64,000 bases of DNA from CAYJLC01 sp044426345 (GCA_044426345.1 JAWXUP010000006.1:1-64000); one strand, 5' to 3'; positions 17,113 to 25,062 are shown, numbered from the stretch's first letter. A program made the numbers and translations. The notes: generated by a model from the letters alone, not told the origin.

Positions 17113-17424
17113 TGAAAAATCTTAAAATTCGACAATATAAAATCAAGTTGTTTTTACAACTATAATGTAAATAAAATAATAGAAAAATAAGAAAAAAATA
17201 AAAAACAGTCTGATTTCGTTGAAAATGCAATAAATAAAAAAGGTATTTTAAGATGAATATTAAATTAAATTAATATGAATAAAGAGTACAACAATATTTA
17301 AAATTTAAACTTTATCATACAATATGTCGGATAAAAGATTGTAAAAATACCAAAAATTGTCACTAATATTAATTTACAACTTAACAAAATTGTGTTAGAA
17401 TAGTCTCTGGGGTGATAAATAACA

Positions 17425-18066
17425 ATGGAATTTAAAAGAGCTCGTTCGGAAGAACAATTTTTATTCAGAAAACAAGAAATAATTAATTGCGCAGTCAAGA
17501 TTTACGATGAAAGTGGTTATGAAGGGATGAATTTCAGTAGAATATCTGAAATCACAAACTTTACAAGACCTACAATCTATAAATATTTTGCAACAAAAGA
17601 AGAAATTATGCTAAGTTTAGTTCTAAAATACACTGATGAACTAATAGCATATGTAGACAAGGAAATTCAAATACTTGAAGAAATCTCAAATGAAAGTATT
17701 TCGAATATTTTAACAAGAGCAATTCAAATCGTACCAAACTTTATGAATTGTTACTCAATTTTATATTCTGTATTAGAAAAAAACGTATCATTAGATGCAC
17801 TAGTAGAATTTAAAAAAGAGTGGAGAGCTAGACAAATTACGTTAAGAACGCATTTGACTCAACTTTTCCCAACTTTAAACGATGATGAAATACACGAATT
17901 TTTAGTAAAATATTTCTCATATGCAAGTGGATTATATCCAATGTGTAACAAAACGCAAATCCAAAGAGATGCTTTAAGAAAAGCTGGCATTCCTGATATT
18001 CAAATTAGTTTTTCAAATTACTTTGAACCAATTTTGCTAAAATTATTGGAAGACTTGCACGATTAA
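17425..18066 (+). CDS. TetR/AcrR family transcriptional regulator
   Basis: This 213-residue protein has an N-terminal TetR helix-turn-helix (about residues 12-58: IINCAVKIYDESGYEGMNFS, ISEITNFTRPTIYKYFATKEE) and a helical ligand-binding domain. GGGGTG precedes the ATG. It is monocistronic, flanked by the sugar-cluster terminator and its own terminator. The target is unknown; the neighbouring HxlB-like gene and the gene itself are the obvious candidates. Confidence 0.85.
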   Translation: MEFKRARSEEQFLFRKQEIINCAVKIYDESGYEGMNFSRISEITNFTRPTIYKYFATKEEIMLSLVLKYTDELIAYVDKEIQILEEISNESISNILTRAIQIVPNFMNCYSILYSVLEKNVSLDALVEFKKEWRARQITLRTHLTQLFPTLNDDEIHEFLVKYFSYASGLYPMCNKTQIQRDALRKAGIPDIQISFSNYFEPILLKLLEDLHD

Positions 18067-18082
18067 TTTTATATAGCTTTTA

Positions 18083-18117
18083 AAATAAATCTACAATTTG
18101 TAGGTTTATTTTTTTTG
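18083..18117 (+). terminator. Terminator after TetR gene
   Basis: AAATAAATCTACAA pairs with TTGTAGGTTTATTT across a minimal loop, followed by T residues. Confidence 0.8.
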
Positions 18118-18218
18118 TCCCAGTGAAAGAACTTGCAGAAAAAAGAATAAATATTTTAAATAGATAAAAAAACAATGAAATTTTGTTTAAAATAACAATT
18201 GTAAAATTAAATAATCGA

Positions 18219-18247
18219 TGGACATACATATTGAAAAATAGTATAAT
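18219..18247 (+). promoter_or_regulatory. Promoter of the HxlB-like gene
   Basis: TGGACA and TATAAT are separated by 17 bp, 62 bp before the start codon. Confidence 0.6.
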
Positions 18248-18309
18248 ATATTCATAGGAAAATAACGTACAAAAAGAAAATATTAACTATAAAAATCAAG
18301 GAGAGTATT

Positions 18310-18861
18310 ATGGGATTTGCACAAAATAGGGTAACTGTAGCTGAAGAAATTACAAAAAGCTTAAATTCAATTGACGAGGCAAAAGTTGAAGAGTTTATGC
18401 AAATTTTGCTTGATTCAAAAGCGATTTTTTGCGATGGTATGGGCAGAACAGAACTTCAAGTAAAAGGTTTTGTAATGCGTTTAGCACAAATGGGACTTGC
18501 AGCGCACGATGTTTCGAGCGTTACAACACCTGCAACTACTAGTGATGATGTACTGCTTATTTGTAGTGGTTCTGGCGAAACAGAAAATTTGGTAGCACAC
18601 GCTAAAAAAGCTAAAAAAATTGGTGCAAAAATTGTACTTATTTCAAGCAAAGAGCAATCTAGCATAGCAGATATCAGTGACGTTAATATCGTTATTAAAA
18701 CAAAAGTAAAAAATGATACAAACGCAAATTCAATTCAACCATTAGGTGCGTTATTCGGACAAGCGTCTGGTGCTTTTATGGATTTGATGGTAATTGAACT
18801 TATGGAAAAAATTGGTGTTAGTGAAAAAGAAATGATTGCGCGCCATAAAAATTTAGAGTAA
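18310..18861 (+). CDS. SIS-domain sugar-phosphate isomerase, 6-phospho-3-hexuloisomerase-like
   Basis: This 183-residue single-SIS protein of the HxlB/PHI type has CDGMGRTELQVKGFVMRLAQMG, the SGSGETENL phosphate loop and QPLGALFGQASGAFMDLM. Family enzymes interconvert 3-hexulose-6-phosphate and fructose-6-phosphate. No 3-hexulose-6-phosphate synthase is adjacent, so it may serve the neighbouring ketose pathway or isomerise another sugar phosphate. It is monocistronic with its own promoter and terminator. Confidence 0.8.
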   Translation: MGFAQNRVTVAEEITKSLNSIDEAKVEEFMQILLDSKAIFCDGMGRTELQVKGFVMRLAQMGLAAHDVSSVTTPATTSDDVLLICSGSGETENLVAHAKKAKKIGAKIVLISSKEQSSIADISDVNIVIKTKVKNDTNANSIQPLGALFGQASGAFMDLMVIELMEKIGVSEKEMIARHKNLE

Positions 18862-18891
18862 AAATTGATTAAATAGACAATGCAACACTTG

Positions 18892-18927
18892 AAAGTCTTC
18901 GTATTTTGCGAAGACTTTTATTTTTTT
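18892..18927 (+). terminator. Terminator after HxlB-like gene
   Basis: AAAGTCTTCG pairs with CGAAGACTTT across a 7-nt loop, followed by ATTTTTTT. Confidence 0.9.
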
Positions 18928-18983
18928 GCAAAAATTAATGTCAAAAATAATATTATTGAATAATATGAAAAAGAGGGTGTGAT

Positions 18984-19400
18984 ATGATGAAAAAAATAAA
19001 AATTGCAATTTTCGGTGGTGACAAACGACAAGAATATTTAGCGCAAATGTTGTCTGAAAAATTTGATATTCAAACTTTTGCAGTGTATGAAAATAATATG
19101 AATTTAGAAGATTTACATAAAAAGTTTGACGTTTACATTTTTCCACTACCAATTTCTAAAGATAATATCCATTTGAATACAAAATTTGAAGAAAAACAGA
19201 TAAAACTTTTGGAAATAATGAAAAAAATACCTCCAAGAAGTTTGATTCTTGGAGGTAATGTTACAGAAAGTGTTAAATCTCTATTTTCGACTAATGGATT
19301 AGAAATAATAGATTATTGGCAAAGAGAACAGCTTGCGATACTAAATGCAGTACCTATTGCTTTGAGTGAAAATTTATTTACACTCCGAAAATATCATTAG
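18984..19400 (+). CDS. dpaA: Dipicolinate synthase subunit A, 5' part (gene interrupted)
   Basis: Residues 1-124 match the N-terminal domain of SpoVFA/DpaA (KKIKIAIFGGDKRQEYLAQ at the start, then PRSLILGGNVTES). DpaA and DpaB make dipicolinic acid from dihydrodipicolinate in the mother cell. At codon 124 (…LNAVP) the frame runs into an inserted element and ends after 14 foreign codons at 19400. The rest of the protein lies at 23982-24463, in frame with the matching repeat. As it stands the fragment lacks the NAD-binding domain and should be inactive. AGAGGGTG precedes tandem ATG codons at 18984 and 18987. The fragment is intact in frame with no decay, as expected if it is repaired by excision. 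Confidence 0.9.
   Translation: MMKKIKIAIFGGDKRQEYLAQMLSEKFDIQTFAVYENNMNLEDLHKKFDVYIFPLPISKDNIHLNTKFEEKQIKLLEIMKKIPPRSLILGGNVTESVKSLFSTNGLEIIDYWQREQLAILNAVPIALSENLFTLRKYH
19341..19360 (+). repeat. attL-type site of the dpaA intervening element
   Basis: CTAAATGCAGTACCTATTGC matches the right-end sequence at 23972-23991 in 17 of 20 positions, including identical TACCTA. The core GCAGTA-CC-TATTGC (19347-19360) is a nearly symmetric dyad about CC. The site is in the same codon phase as its partner, so exchange preserves the dpaA frame. Confidence 0.88.
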
Positions 19401-21744
19401 CATAGAAGACTGAACCTAGCGCATCTTTTGAATAAAAATCAGCGTGTATCATATCAGCATATTCTTGTGTTAAAACAGCTCCCCCAACCATTACTTTGCA
19501 GTCTAAACCATTATCTTGAATAAGTTTAATAGTGTCAGCCATACTTGGAACAGTAGTCGTCATAAGTGCACTCAAACCAACAAGTTTTATGTTATTTTCA
19601 ATAGCACAATCTATGATTTTTTGTGGGTCAACATCTTTTCCAAGGTCGATTATATCAAAACCATAGTTTTCTAGAAGAACTTTAACGATATTTTTACCGA
19701 TATCGTGAATATCGCCTTTAACAGTTGCTAAAATTATTCGTCCTTTGCTTGTGTTTGAAGTTTGAGTTTTTGCAAGCTCAGATTTAACCACCTCAAAAGC
19801 CAATTTTGCAGTTTCTGCACTCATTAGTAGTTGTGGAAGGAAAATTGTGCCTTTTTCGAAACCTTGCCCAACTGTATCAAGTGCTTTAATTAGACGGTTG
19901 TTAATTATATCAAGAGGTTTTTCGGTGAGCAATAATTCTTCTGTTTTAGCACGAGCACGCTCTTTTAAACCACTTAAAATAATTTGCTCGATAGTGTATT
20001 GATTATCTTTTACAATGATTTTTTCTGCAGTTTGAGCATTATTTTCAATGTAACTCATACAACTTGGGTCAAAACCTTTTAATGCACGATATGAATGATA
20101 AGCCGACATCATTGATTCTGATTTTGGGTTGATAATCGCAGAAGTAAGACCTTCATGCATTGCTAAAGTGAAGAAACTAGAGGTGATTTTTTCACGATTT
20201 GGTAGTCCGAAAGAGATGTTTGAAACACCTAAAACCGTATTTACACCTAGTTCGCTATGTATTTTTTTCAGTGATTTCAAAGTAACATTAGCACTATTTT
20301 GGTCGGTGGAAATAGTCATAGCTAGAGGGTCTATAACGATATTTTTTTTGTCAATTCCGTACTTTTTAGCAGTTAAAATAATTTTTTTAGCGATTTCAAA
20401 GCGCTTTTCAGCACTTTCTGGTATGCCATCTTCGTCTAAAGTTAAACCAACAACAACACCGCCGTATTTTTTTATAAGAGGGAAAACAGCCTCCATACTT
20501 TCTTTTTTACCGTTTACTGAATTGACCATAGCCTTGCCGTTATAATAGCGCAAACCTTGTTCCAAAGCGATAACATCGGAAGTGTCAATTTGAAGTGGTA
20601 GCTTGATTATAGATTGAATTTCACGAACAGTATCACGCATCATACGTGGCTCATCGATTTCTGGAAGACCAACATTGACGTCTAAAATATGAGCACCAGC
20701 ATCTTGTTGCTCAAAAGCTTCGTCTAAAATGTAATCTAAATCATTATCCTTTAGCGCTTGTCTGAATTTTGGCTTGCCTGTTGGATTTATACGCTCTCCA
20801 ATGATTTTTGGGTCATCATTTAGGTAAACGCATTTCGCATAAGATGTAACAGCGGTAAAATTTTTAGTTTCGATAGATTTTGGATTGATATTTTTGCATA
20901 AATCAACCATTTTTTTGATATGTTCATCAGTCGTACCACAGCAACCACCGACAATCCAAGCACCCATTTCGCAAATTTCTTTCATATGTTGTGAAAATTC
21001 ATCAGCATCGATATCAAACGTGGTTTTTCCGTCAACATTCACAGGTAGACCAGCATTCGGATTTACAACTAGTGGAGTTTGCGAAAAACTAAGAATTTCA
21101 CGAGCGATTTCCTTCATTTGAGCAGGTCCCATACCACAGTTAACACCGAGTGCATCAACGCCAAGGCCTTCGAGTGTTGCAACGACTGTTTGTATGTCTG
21201 AACCAGTTAATAGGTGGCCTGAAAAATCGTAAGAAACCGTAGTAAATACAGGTAAATTCGAGTTTTCTTTTACTGCTAAAATTGCTGCTTTTAGTTCATA
21301 CAAGTCAGTCATTGTCTCGATTGTTACCAGGTCTACGTGGTCACGGCAAAGTAAAATTTGTTCTTTGAAAAGTTCGTATGCATCGTCAAAAGAAAGGTCT
21401 CCCATTGGCTGTAATAGTTTTCCTGTAGGGCCTAAATCGTAGGAAATAAATACATCACGCTCGCTTGAATTAACAGCATTTTTTGCATTTGAAATAGCGG
21501 CAGAAATAACTTCAGAAAGTTCGTTTTTGCTGAATTTCAAGCTGTTAGCACCGAAAGTGTTTGTTAAGATAATATCGCTACCAGCGTCGATAAATTGTTT
21601 ATGCATACGCTCAACGACTTGTGGGTTTGAAGCGTTCATTCTTTCGGGTAGAGCACCTTTTTCGAGACCATTTTCCTGCAAAAATGTCCCTGTAGCACCG
21701 TCATAGAAAACAGTGCGTTTTCCTAAAATATCTAAAATGTTCAA
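19378..21744 (-). CDS. metH: Cobalamin-dependent methionine synthase, core enzyme without activation domain
   Basis: This 788-residue protein has three MetH modules. The homocysteine-binding barrel comes first (VFYDGATGTFLQENGL, GVNCGMGPAQM and the zinc ligands in VGGCCGTT). A pterin-binding barrel follows (IIGERINPTGKPKFRQAL). The B12-binding module is last, with KGDIHDIGKN and SALMTTT supplying the lower-ligand His and Ser. It methylates homocysteine with methyltetrahydrofolate. The S-adenosylmethionine reactivation domain is encoded by the gene just upstream. I choose the TTG start at 21744 because AGGAGG lies 7 nt before it; the longer frame would run through the upstream stop. The gene lies inside the dpaA element. 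Confidence 0.93.
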   Translation of the reverse strand: MNILDILGKRTVFYDGATGTFLQENGLEKGALPERMNASNPQVVERMHKQFIDAGSDIILTNTFGANSLKFSKNELSEVISAAISNAKNAVNSSERDVFISYDLGPTGKLLQPMGDLSFDDAYELFKEQILLCRDHVDLVTIETMTDLYELKAAILAVKENSNLPVFTTVSYDFSGHLLTGSDIQTVVATLEGLGVDALGVNCGMGPAQMKEIAREILSFSQTPLVVNPNAGLPVNVDGKTTFDIDADEFSQHMKEICEMGAWIVGGCCGTTDEHIKKMVDLCKNINPKSIETKNFTAVTSYAKCVYLNDDPKIIGERINPTGKPKFRQALKDNDLDYILDEAFEQQDAGAHILDVNVGLPEIDEPRMMRDTVREIQSIIKLPLQIDTSDVIALEQGLRYYNGKAMVNSVNGKKESMEAVFPLIKKYGGVVVGLTLDEDGIPESAEKRFEIAKKIILTAKKYGIDKKNIVIDPLAMTISTDQNSANVTLKSLKKIHSELGVNTVLGVSNISFGLPNREKITSSFFTLAMHEGLTSAIINPKSESMMSAYHSYRALKGFDPSCMSYIENNAQTAEKIIVKDNQYTIEQIILSGLKERARAKTEELLLTEKPLDIINNRLIKALDTVGQGFEKGTIFLPQLLMSAETAKLAFEVVKSELAKTQTSNTSKGRIILATVKGDIHDIGKNIVKVLLENYGFDIIDLGKDVDPQKIIDCAIENNIKLVGLSALMTTTVPSMADTIKLIQDNGLDCKVMVGGAVLTQEYADMIHADFYSKDALGSVFYANDIFGV

Positions 21745-21745
21745 A

Positions 21746-22381
21746 TTAATTCCTCCTAAATTGGCAGTCTTTTTTTGTGCAAACCTCACAACCTTCAATC
21801 AAACAATTATCTTGAGTGTGACTAATACCCATTACAGCTGTAATTGATTTTATTGGCATTAAAATGAGGCTATCCGTCAGTGTTAAACCGATTTTTTTGC
21901 TTGTATTTAGCAAATTTATTATATCTTTTTGATGTTTTAACTCAAAATCACCATAACCTGGGCTAAAACGAGGTCGCAAATATTCGTTATTTAGCGTACT
22001 TGCGATTTGTTTTTGAGAAATATTTGCAAATTCCTCTATCAAAGCTGAAGCACAGGAGTTAATGATGACGGATTTAGTCATTGACGTTTTGGAATAGCGG
22101 CGTATTAAAAAATCTGCTTCAGTACCTAAAGTCGCTGCGAAAAATATAGCTTTTTCACAATTTTTAAGATTTTTTGCAAGGTTTTTGCTTTCAACAGAGA
22201 AAAAATCAAAATTTATAGTGTTATTTTGTATAGAAATAGGAACTTCTTTACAAATATATCTTGGAGAACAAACTTGCTCAAGCTCAAACATAAGAGTTTT
22301 TATCTGAGTTAGCGTTTGTTCGTCTGGGAGTTGATTTTTATATCCTAGATATCGAGCAGTTTCTCGAACTTTTATATCCAT
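21746..22381 (-). CDS. Stand-alone methionine synthase activation (SAM-binding) domain protein
   Basis: This 211-residue protein corresponds to the C-terminal activation domain of MetH. It contains RPRFSPGYGDFEL, the SAM-binding signature (R-x-x-x-G-Y), and a late LIEGCEVCTKKDC cysteine cluster. It ends 1 bp before the metH TTG start, and the metH ribosome site overlaps its last codons, so the two are translationally coupled. It should hold SAM for reductive methylation of inactive cob(II)alamin on MetH. Split MetH of this type is known in Clostridia. The upstream region shows no SAM or cobalamin riboswitch that I can recognise. Confidence 0.88.
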   Translation of the reverse strand: MDIKVRETARYLGYKNQLPDEQTLTQIKTLMFELEQVCSPRYICKEVPISIQNNTINFDFFSVESKNLAKNLKNCEKAIFFAATLGTEADFLIRRYSKTSMTKSVIINSCASALIEEFANISQKQIASTLNNEYLRPRFSPGYGDFELKHQKDIINLLNTSKKIGLTLTDSLILMPIKSITAVMGISHTQDNCLIEGCEVCTKKDCQFRRN

Positions 22382-22558
22382 AAAGTTCCTCCTTTTTTGT
22401 AAAAATATAAAAAGTAAGCATTATTAAATAAAAAATATTTATTATTTAGTATAAGAATGATATTCAATAATGAGATTTTGTATTGTTTAAATAAGTATAC
22501 CACATCGTTATACATAATTTCAAGTGTTAGGCGGTATATTTATTAAAGAGGTGATTTT
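22382..22558. other. Divergent intergenic region inside the element
   Basis: This AT-rich 177-bp spacer lies between the MetH-activation gene (minus) and the recombinase ORF pair (plus) and must hold both promoters. I see ATACATAAT and GATATT-like fragments but no convincing sigma-A, sigma-E or sigma-K pair with correct spacing. Confidence 0.4.
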
Positions 22559-22681
22559 ATGAAAAATAAGAAACAACTTGAAAATAGCATAATGATTTAT
22601 ATTTTGCGTGAATTACTAGAAAAAAATATGATTTCAAGACAAGAATTTTATAATTTATTAGAAAAAATGGGTGAAATATGA
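22559..22681 (+). CDS. 40-residue protein coupled to the serine recombinase
   Basis: A small ORF starts MKNKKQLENSIMIYILRELL and ends EFYNLLEKMGEI, preceded by AAGAGGTGATTTT. Its TGA overlaps the recombinase ATG (ATGA), implying translational coupling. The predicted helix-turn-helix-like short helical pair resembles the SHOCT-type peptides often found before large serine recombinases in clostridial elements. It could be a recombination directionality factor or a recombinase helper; no function is shown. Confidence 0.7.
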   Translation: MKNKKQLENSIMIYILRELLEKNMISRQEFYNLLEKMGEI

Positions 22682-23952
22682 GGGTTTCGGCTTATTGCAG
22701 GGTATCTACGGAAAAAAGCGACCAGCTTAATTCTATGAAAAATCAGTGTGAATTTTTTAAAAACTACATAAAAGATAATCCAGATTGGAAACTTTACAAC
22801 ATTTATTGCGATGAAGGGATATCGGGAACATCAACTAAAAAAAGAATACAATTTACACAGATGATAGAAGACGCAAAAAATGGTTATATGGACCTAATAT
22901 TAACAAAAGAAATTTCGCGTTTTGGTAGAAATACAGTAGATGTACTGCATTATACAAGACTGCTAAAAAGTTATAAAACAGACGTGTTTTTTATAAATGA
23001 TGGCATTAATACTTCTCAAAATGACGGAGAACTTAGACTTGCCATAATGTCGAGTATAGCACAAGAGGAAAGTAGAAAAATATCAGACAGAGTGAAATTT
23101 GGACAAAATCAAAGTATGTTAAAAGGTACGGTTTTTGGCAATGGAAATATATATGGTTTTGAACTTTTAAATGGTGAATTGATACTAAATTGCTTTGAAA
23201 GTGAAATAATTAGGAATATTTTTTGTATGTACACGTTTGAGCATATGAGCGTGACGGATATAGCAAAAAAACATATAAATAACAAAAAGAATTTTTCAGA
23301 GCAATCTATTATAAACATATTAAAAAACGAAAAATATGTGGGTGATTTATGTCAGAAAAAAAGCATAACATCTGATTATTTATCGCACAAACGAAAAATG
23401 AATAATGGTAATAAAGTTTACATAAAAGACCATCATAAAGCGATAATTTCACGAAAATTATGGAATTTAACAAATGATGAGCAGAAAAAACGCAAAGAAA
23501 AAAGAAAATCAAAATTCGCACTTTCTGGACAAATTCAATGCATAAATTGTAACGAAAAATTTCTATTAAAACGGAGCAAGCACGGTGAAATCTTCTGGAA
23601 TCATAAATGCAATGAAAAAGTTGTGAAAATATCGCAAAAATCATTTGATAATCTAGTTTTACAAATGATTTTGTTCCTAAAAATAGATTTTAACAAATCT
23701 ACGAAAAGGGTTATTAAGCTATTTAAAAGTTTTAAAATTCAAAATGAAGAAAAAGTTTTAGATTATGTAAAAAAACTTGAAATTTATGATATAAGTAGCC
23801 TGAAAAATGAGTTAATTTCAAATATTATGGTTTTTGATAATTATATTGTTTTTGAAATTCCTATAACGTCTGAAAAATATAAAATATCATATAAAATAAA
23901 TTCTAAAACGAGTGAATTTATTCTTTTGTTTAATAAAATCGAACTATTTTAA
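22678..23952 (+). CDS. Large serine recombinase of the dpaA element
   Basis: This 424-residue protein has an N-terminal resolvase/invertase domain (residues 1-140) with catalytic Ser10 in YCRVSTEKSDQ and arginines in EISRFGRNT. A Recombinase domain follows (about 150-260, with VFGNGNIYGFELLNGEL and NEKYVGDL). A zinc-ribbon region has CINC about residue 288 and a later HKC. A short coiled tail ends the protein. It is somewhat shorter than typical phage integrases of this class. It is the SpoIVCA-type enzyme expected to excise the element. The stop lies 20 bp before attR and no terminator separates it from the dpaA 3' part and dpaB, so its transcript can run into them. Confidence 0.92.
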   Translation: MRVSAYCRVSTEKSDQLNSMKNQCEFFKNYIKDNPDWKLYNIYCDEGISGTSTKKRIQFTQMIEDAKNGYMDLILTKEISRFGRNTVDVLHYTRLLKSYKTDVFFINDGINTSQNDGELRLAIMSSIAQEESRKISDRVKFGQNQSMLKGTVFGNGNIYGFELLNGELILNCFESEIIRNIFCMYTFEHMSVTDIAKKHINNKKNFSEQSIINILKNEKYVGDLCQKKSITSDYLSHKRKMNNGNKVYIKDHHKAIISRKLWNLTNDEQKKRKEKRKSKFALSGQIQCINCNEKFLLKRSKHGEIFWNHKCNEKVVKISQKSFDNLVLQMILFLKIDFNKSTKRVIKLFKSFKIQNEEKVLDYVKKLEIYDISSLKNELISNIMVFDNYIVFEIPITSEKYKISYKINSKTSEFILLFNKIELF

Positions 23953-23971
23953 TGCTTTGATTAGTTTTTTA

Positions 23972-23991
23972 CTAAAAGCAATACCTACTGC
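23972..23991 (+). repeat. attR-type site of the dpaA intervening element
   Basis: CTAAAAGCAATACCTACTGC pairs with the left copy at 19341-19360. The core GCAATA-CC-TACTGC (23978-23991) is nearly symmetric about CC. Flanks of the implied circle site show extended symmetry: TTTTTTACTAAAA on one side against ATTTTCACTCAAA (reverse complement) on the other, agreeing at 10 of 13 positions. Confidence 0.88.
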
Positions 23992-24463
23992 AGAGGGTGC
24001 AATTCAAATTGCGATGGAAAATATGCCTACTACAATCGCTTGGAGCAAATCTTTAGTTATAGGAAATGGTCGAATTGGCAAGGTTTTATCTAAAAAATTA
24101 TTGTTTTTGGGTTCAAAAGTAACAGTTTCAGCAAGAAAAAGGTCGGATTTTGCTGATGTTTTTTCAAATAATATAGAATCTGTCGATTTTTGTGAAATTC
24201 AAGAATTTGATTATGATGTTATTTTCAACACTGTTCCAAAATGCGTTTTAACAAAAGAGATATTGATGAAAATACCAGACGATACGTTAATTATCGACCT
24301 TGCCTCAAGTCCAGGAGGAGTAGATTTTGAGTGTGCAGAAGTTCGTTCAAAAAAAGTTATTTGGGCTTTGTCACTACCCGGGAAAGTTGCACCAAAAACT
24401 GCTTCAAAGTTTTTATTTTCTGCAATTATCGACATTTTAAGTGAAGTGGAGGTGATTAAGTGA
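23982..24463 (+). CDS. dpaA: Dipicolinate synthase subunit A, 3' part (gene interrupted)
   Basis: From the right core the frame reads PTAEGAIQIAMENMP and then a Rossmann NAD(P)-binding domain with VIGNGRIGKVLSKKL, followed by DTLIIDLASSPGGVDF and LPGKVAPKTASKFL, all typical of the SpoVFA C-terminal half. No ribosome site precedes it: the frame continues 5' into element sequence at 23912, so it is not an independent gene. Joined to residues 1-124 it gives a 282-residue DpaA, close to the family's usual length. The stop codon overlaps the dpaB GTG start (GTGA), so dpaB is coupled to it. Confidence 0.9.
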
Positions 24464-25026
24464 TAAAATTAGGAATTGCTTTTACAGGTTCATTTTGCAC
24501 AACAGATAAGGTTATCGAGGTTTGTGAGAGATTATTAGAGCAAAATTTTGATATAACACCAATTTTTTCAGAACACGTTCAAACTACGGATACTCGTTTT
24601 GGTAAAGCAAATGAAAAAGTTGCAAAAATTAATGAAATGTGCAAAAAATGTGGGATTAATACCATAGTTAGTGCTGAAAGAATAGGTCCTGAGCAGTTGT
24701 TTGATGCACTGGTAATTGCTCCGTGTACAGGAAATACGTTAGCGAAACTGGCTAATGGAATAACTGACAATACGGTTACAATGGCAGTGAAATCGCACCT
24801 AAGAAACGAAAAACCGCTTATCGTAGCACTTGCTACAAATGATGGACTGTCAGGTAGTGCACAAAATATCGCAATGATGCTGAATAGAAAACATTGTTAT
24901 TTTGTACCCTTTGGGCAAGATAATCCACACGAAAAACCAAATTCTTTAGTTGCAAATATGGATTTTTTACCAGAAACTATACAAAAAGCTCTTAAAAATA
25001 AGCAAATTCAACCAATTTTAATATAA
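24460..25026 (+). CDS. dpaB: Dipicolinate synthase subunit B
   Basis: This 188-residue flavoprotein-fold protein of the SpoVFB family has GIAFTGSFCTTDKVIEVCERL, DALVIAPCTGNTLAKLANGITD and LRNEKPLIVALATNDGLS. With DpaA it forms the mother-cell enzyme that oxidises dihydrodipicolinate to dipicolinic acid. The GTG start at 24460 overlaps the dpaA stop and is preceded by GGAGGTG. Because dpaA is split upstream, normal dpaAB transcription from the dpaA promoter requires excision of the element or read-through from the recombinase gene. A terminator follows. Confidence 0.93.
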   Translation: MIKLGIAFTGSFCTTDKVIEVCERLLEQNFDITPIFSEHVQTTDTRFGKANEKVAKINEMCKKCGINTIVSAERIGPEQLFDALVIAPCTGNTLAKLANGITDNTVTMAVKSHLRNEKPLIVALATNDGLSGSAQNIAMMLNRKHCYFVPFGQDNPHEKPNSLVANMDFLPETIQKALKNKQIQPILI

Positions 25027-25030
25027 AGAA

Positions 25031-25062
25031 AAAAAGTACCTAATTGTTGGGTACTTTTTATT
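25031..25062 (+). terminator. Terminator after dpaB
   Basis: AAAAAGTACC pairs with GGTACTTTTT, with an 8-nt loop and trailing T-rich sequence. Confidence 0.88.

Larger units (their letters stand above)
19351..23984. mobile_element. Skin-like intervening element in dpaA (4,631 bp)
   Basis: The element lies between two copies of a dyad core inside dpaA. Its genes are metH and a MetH reactivation-domain gene (minus strand), a 40-aa ORF and a large serine recombinase (plus strand). The recombinase stops 20 bp before the right core and metH stops about 18 bp after the left core, so the ends are tightly packed. Exchange at the central CC of both cores joins dpaA residues 1-124 to the 158 downstream residues. 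It yields dyad-perfect sites on both products: GCAGTA-CC-TACTGC on the chromosome and GCAATA-CC-TATTGC on the circle. This is the behaviour of developmentally excised elements such as skin in sigK; excision itself is inferred. Confidence 0.88.

Noticed and set aside
22382..22558. SAM or cobalamin riboswitch before the MetH genes
   Set aside because: None of the conserved riboswitch segments was found on the minus strand.
23912..23981. Apparent N-terminus of the dpaA 3' ORF
   Set aside because: These codons overlap the recombinase gene end, lack a ribosome site and are not part of the DpaA family; they are element sequence read through the junction.
18984..24463. Interpretation of dpaA as a plain pseudogene
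   Set aside because: Both parts are in frame with no stops, the repeat cores are in the same codon phase, and dpaB is intact, so reversible interruption fits better.
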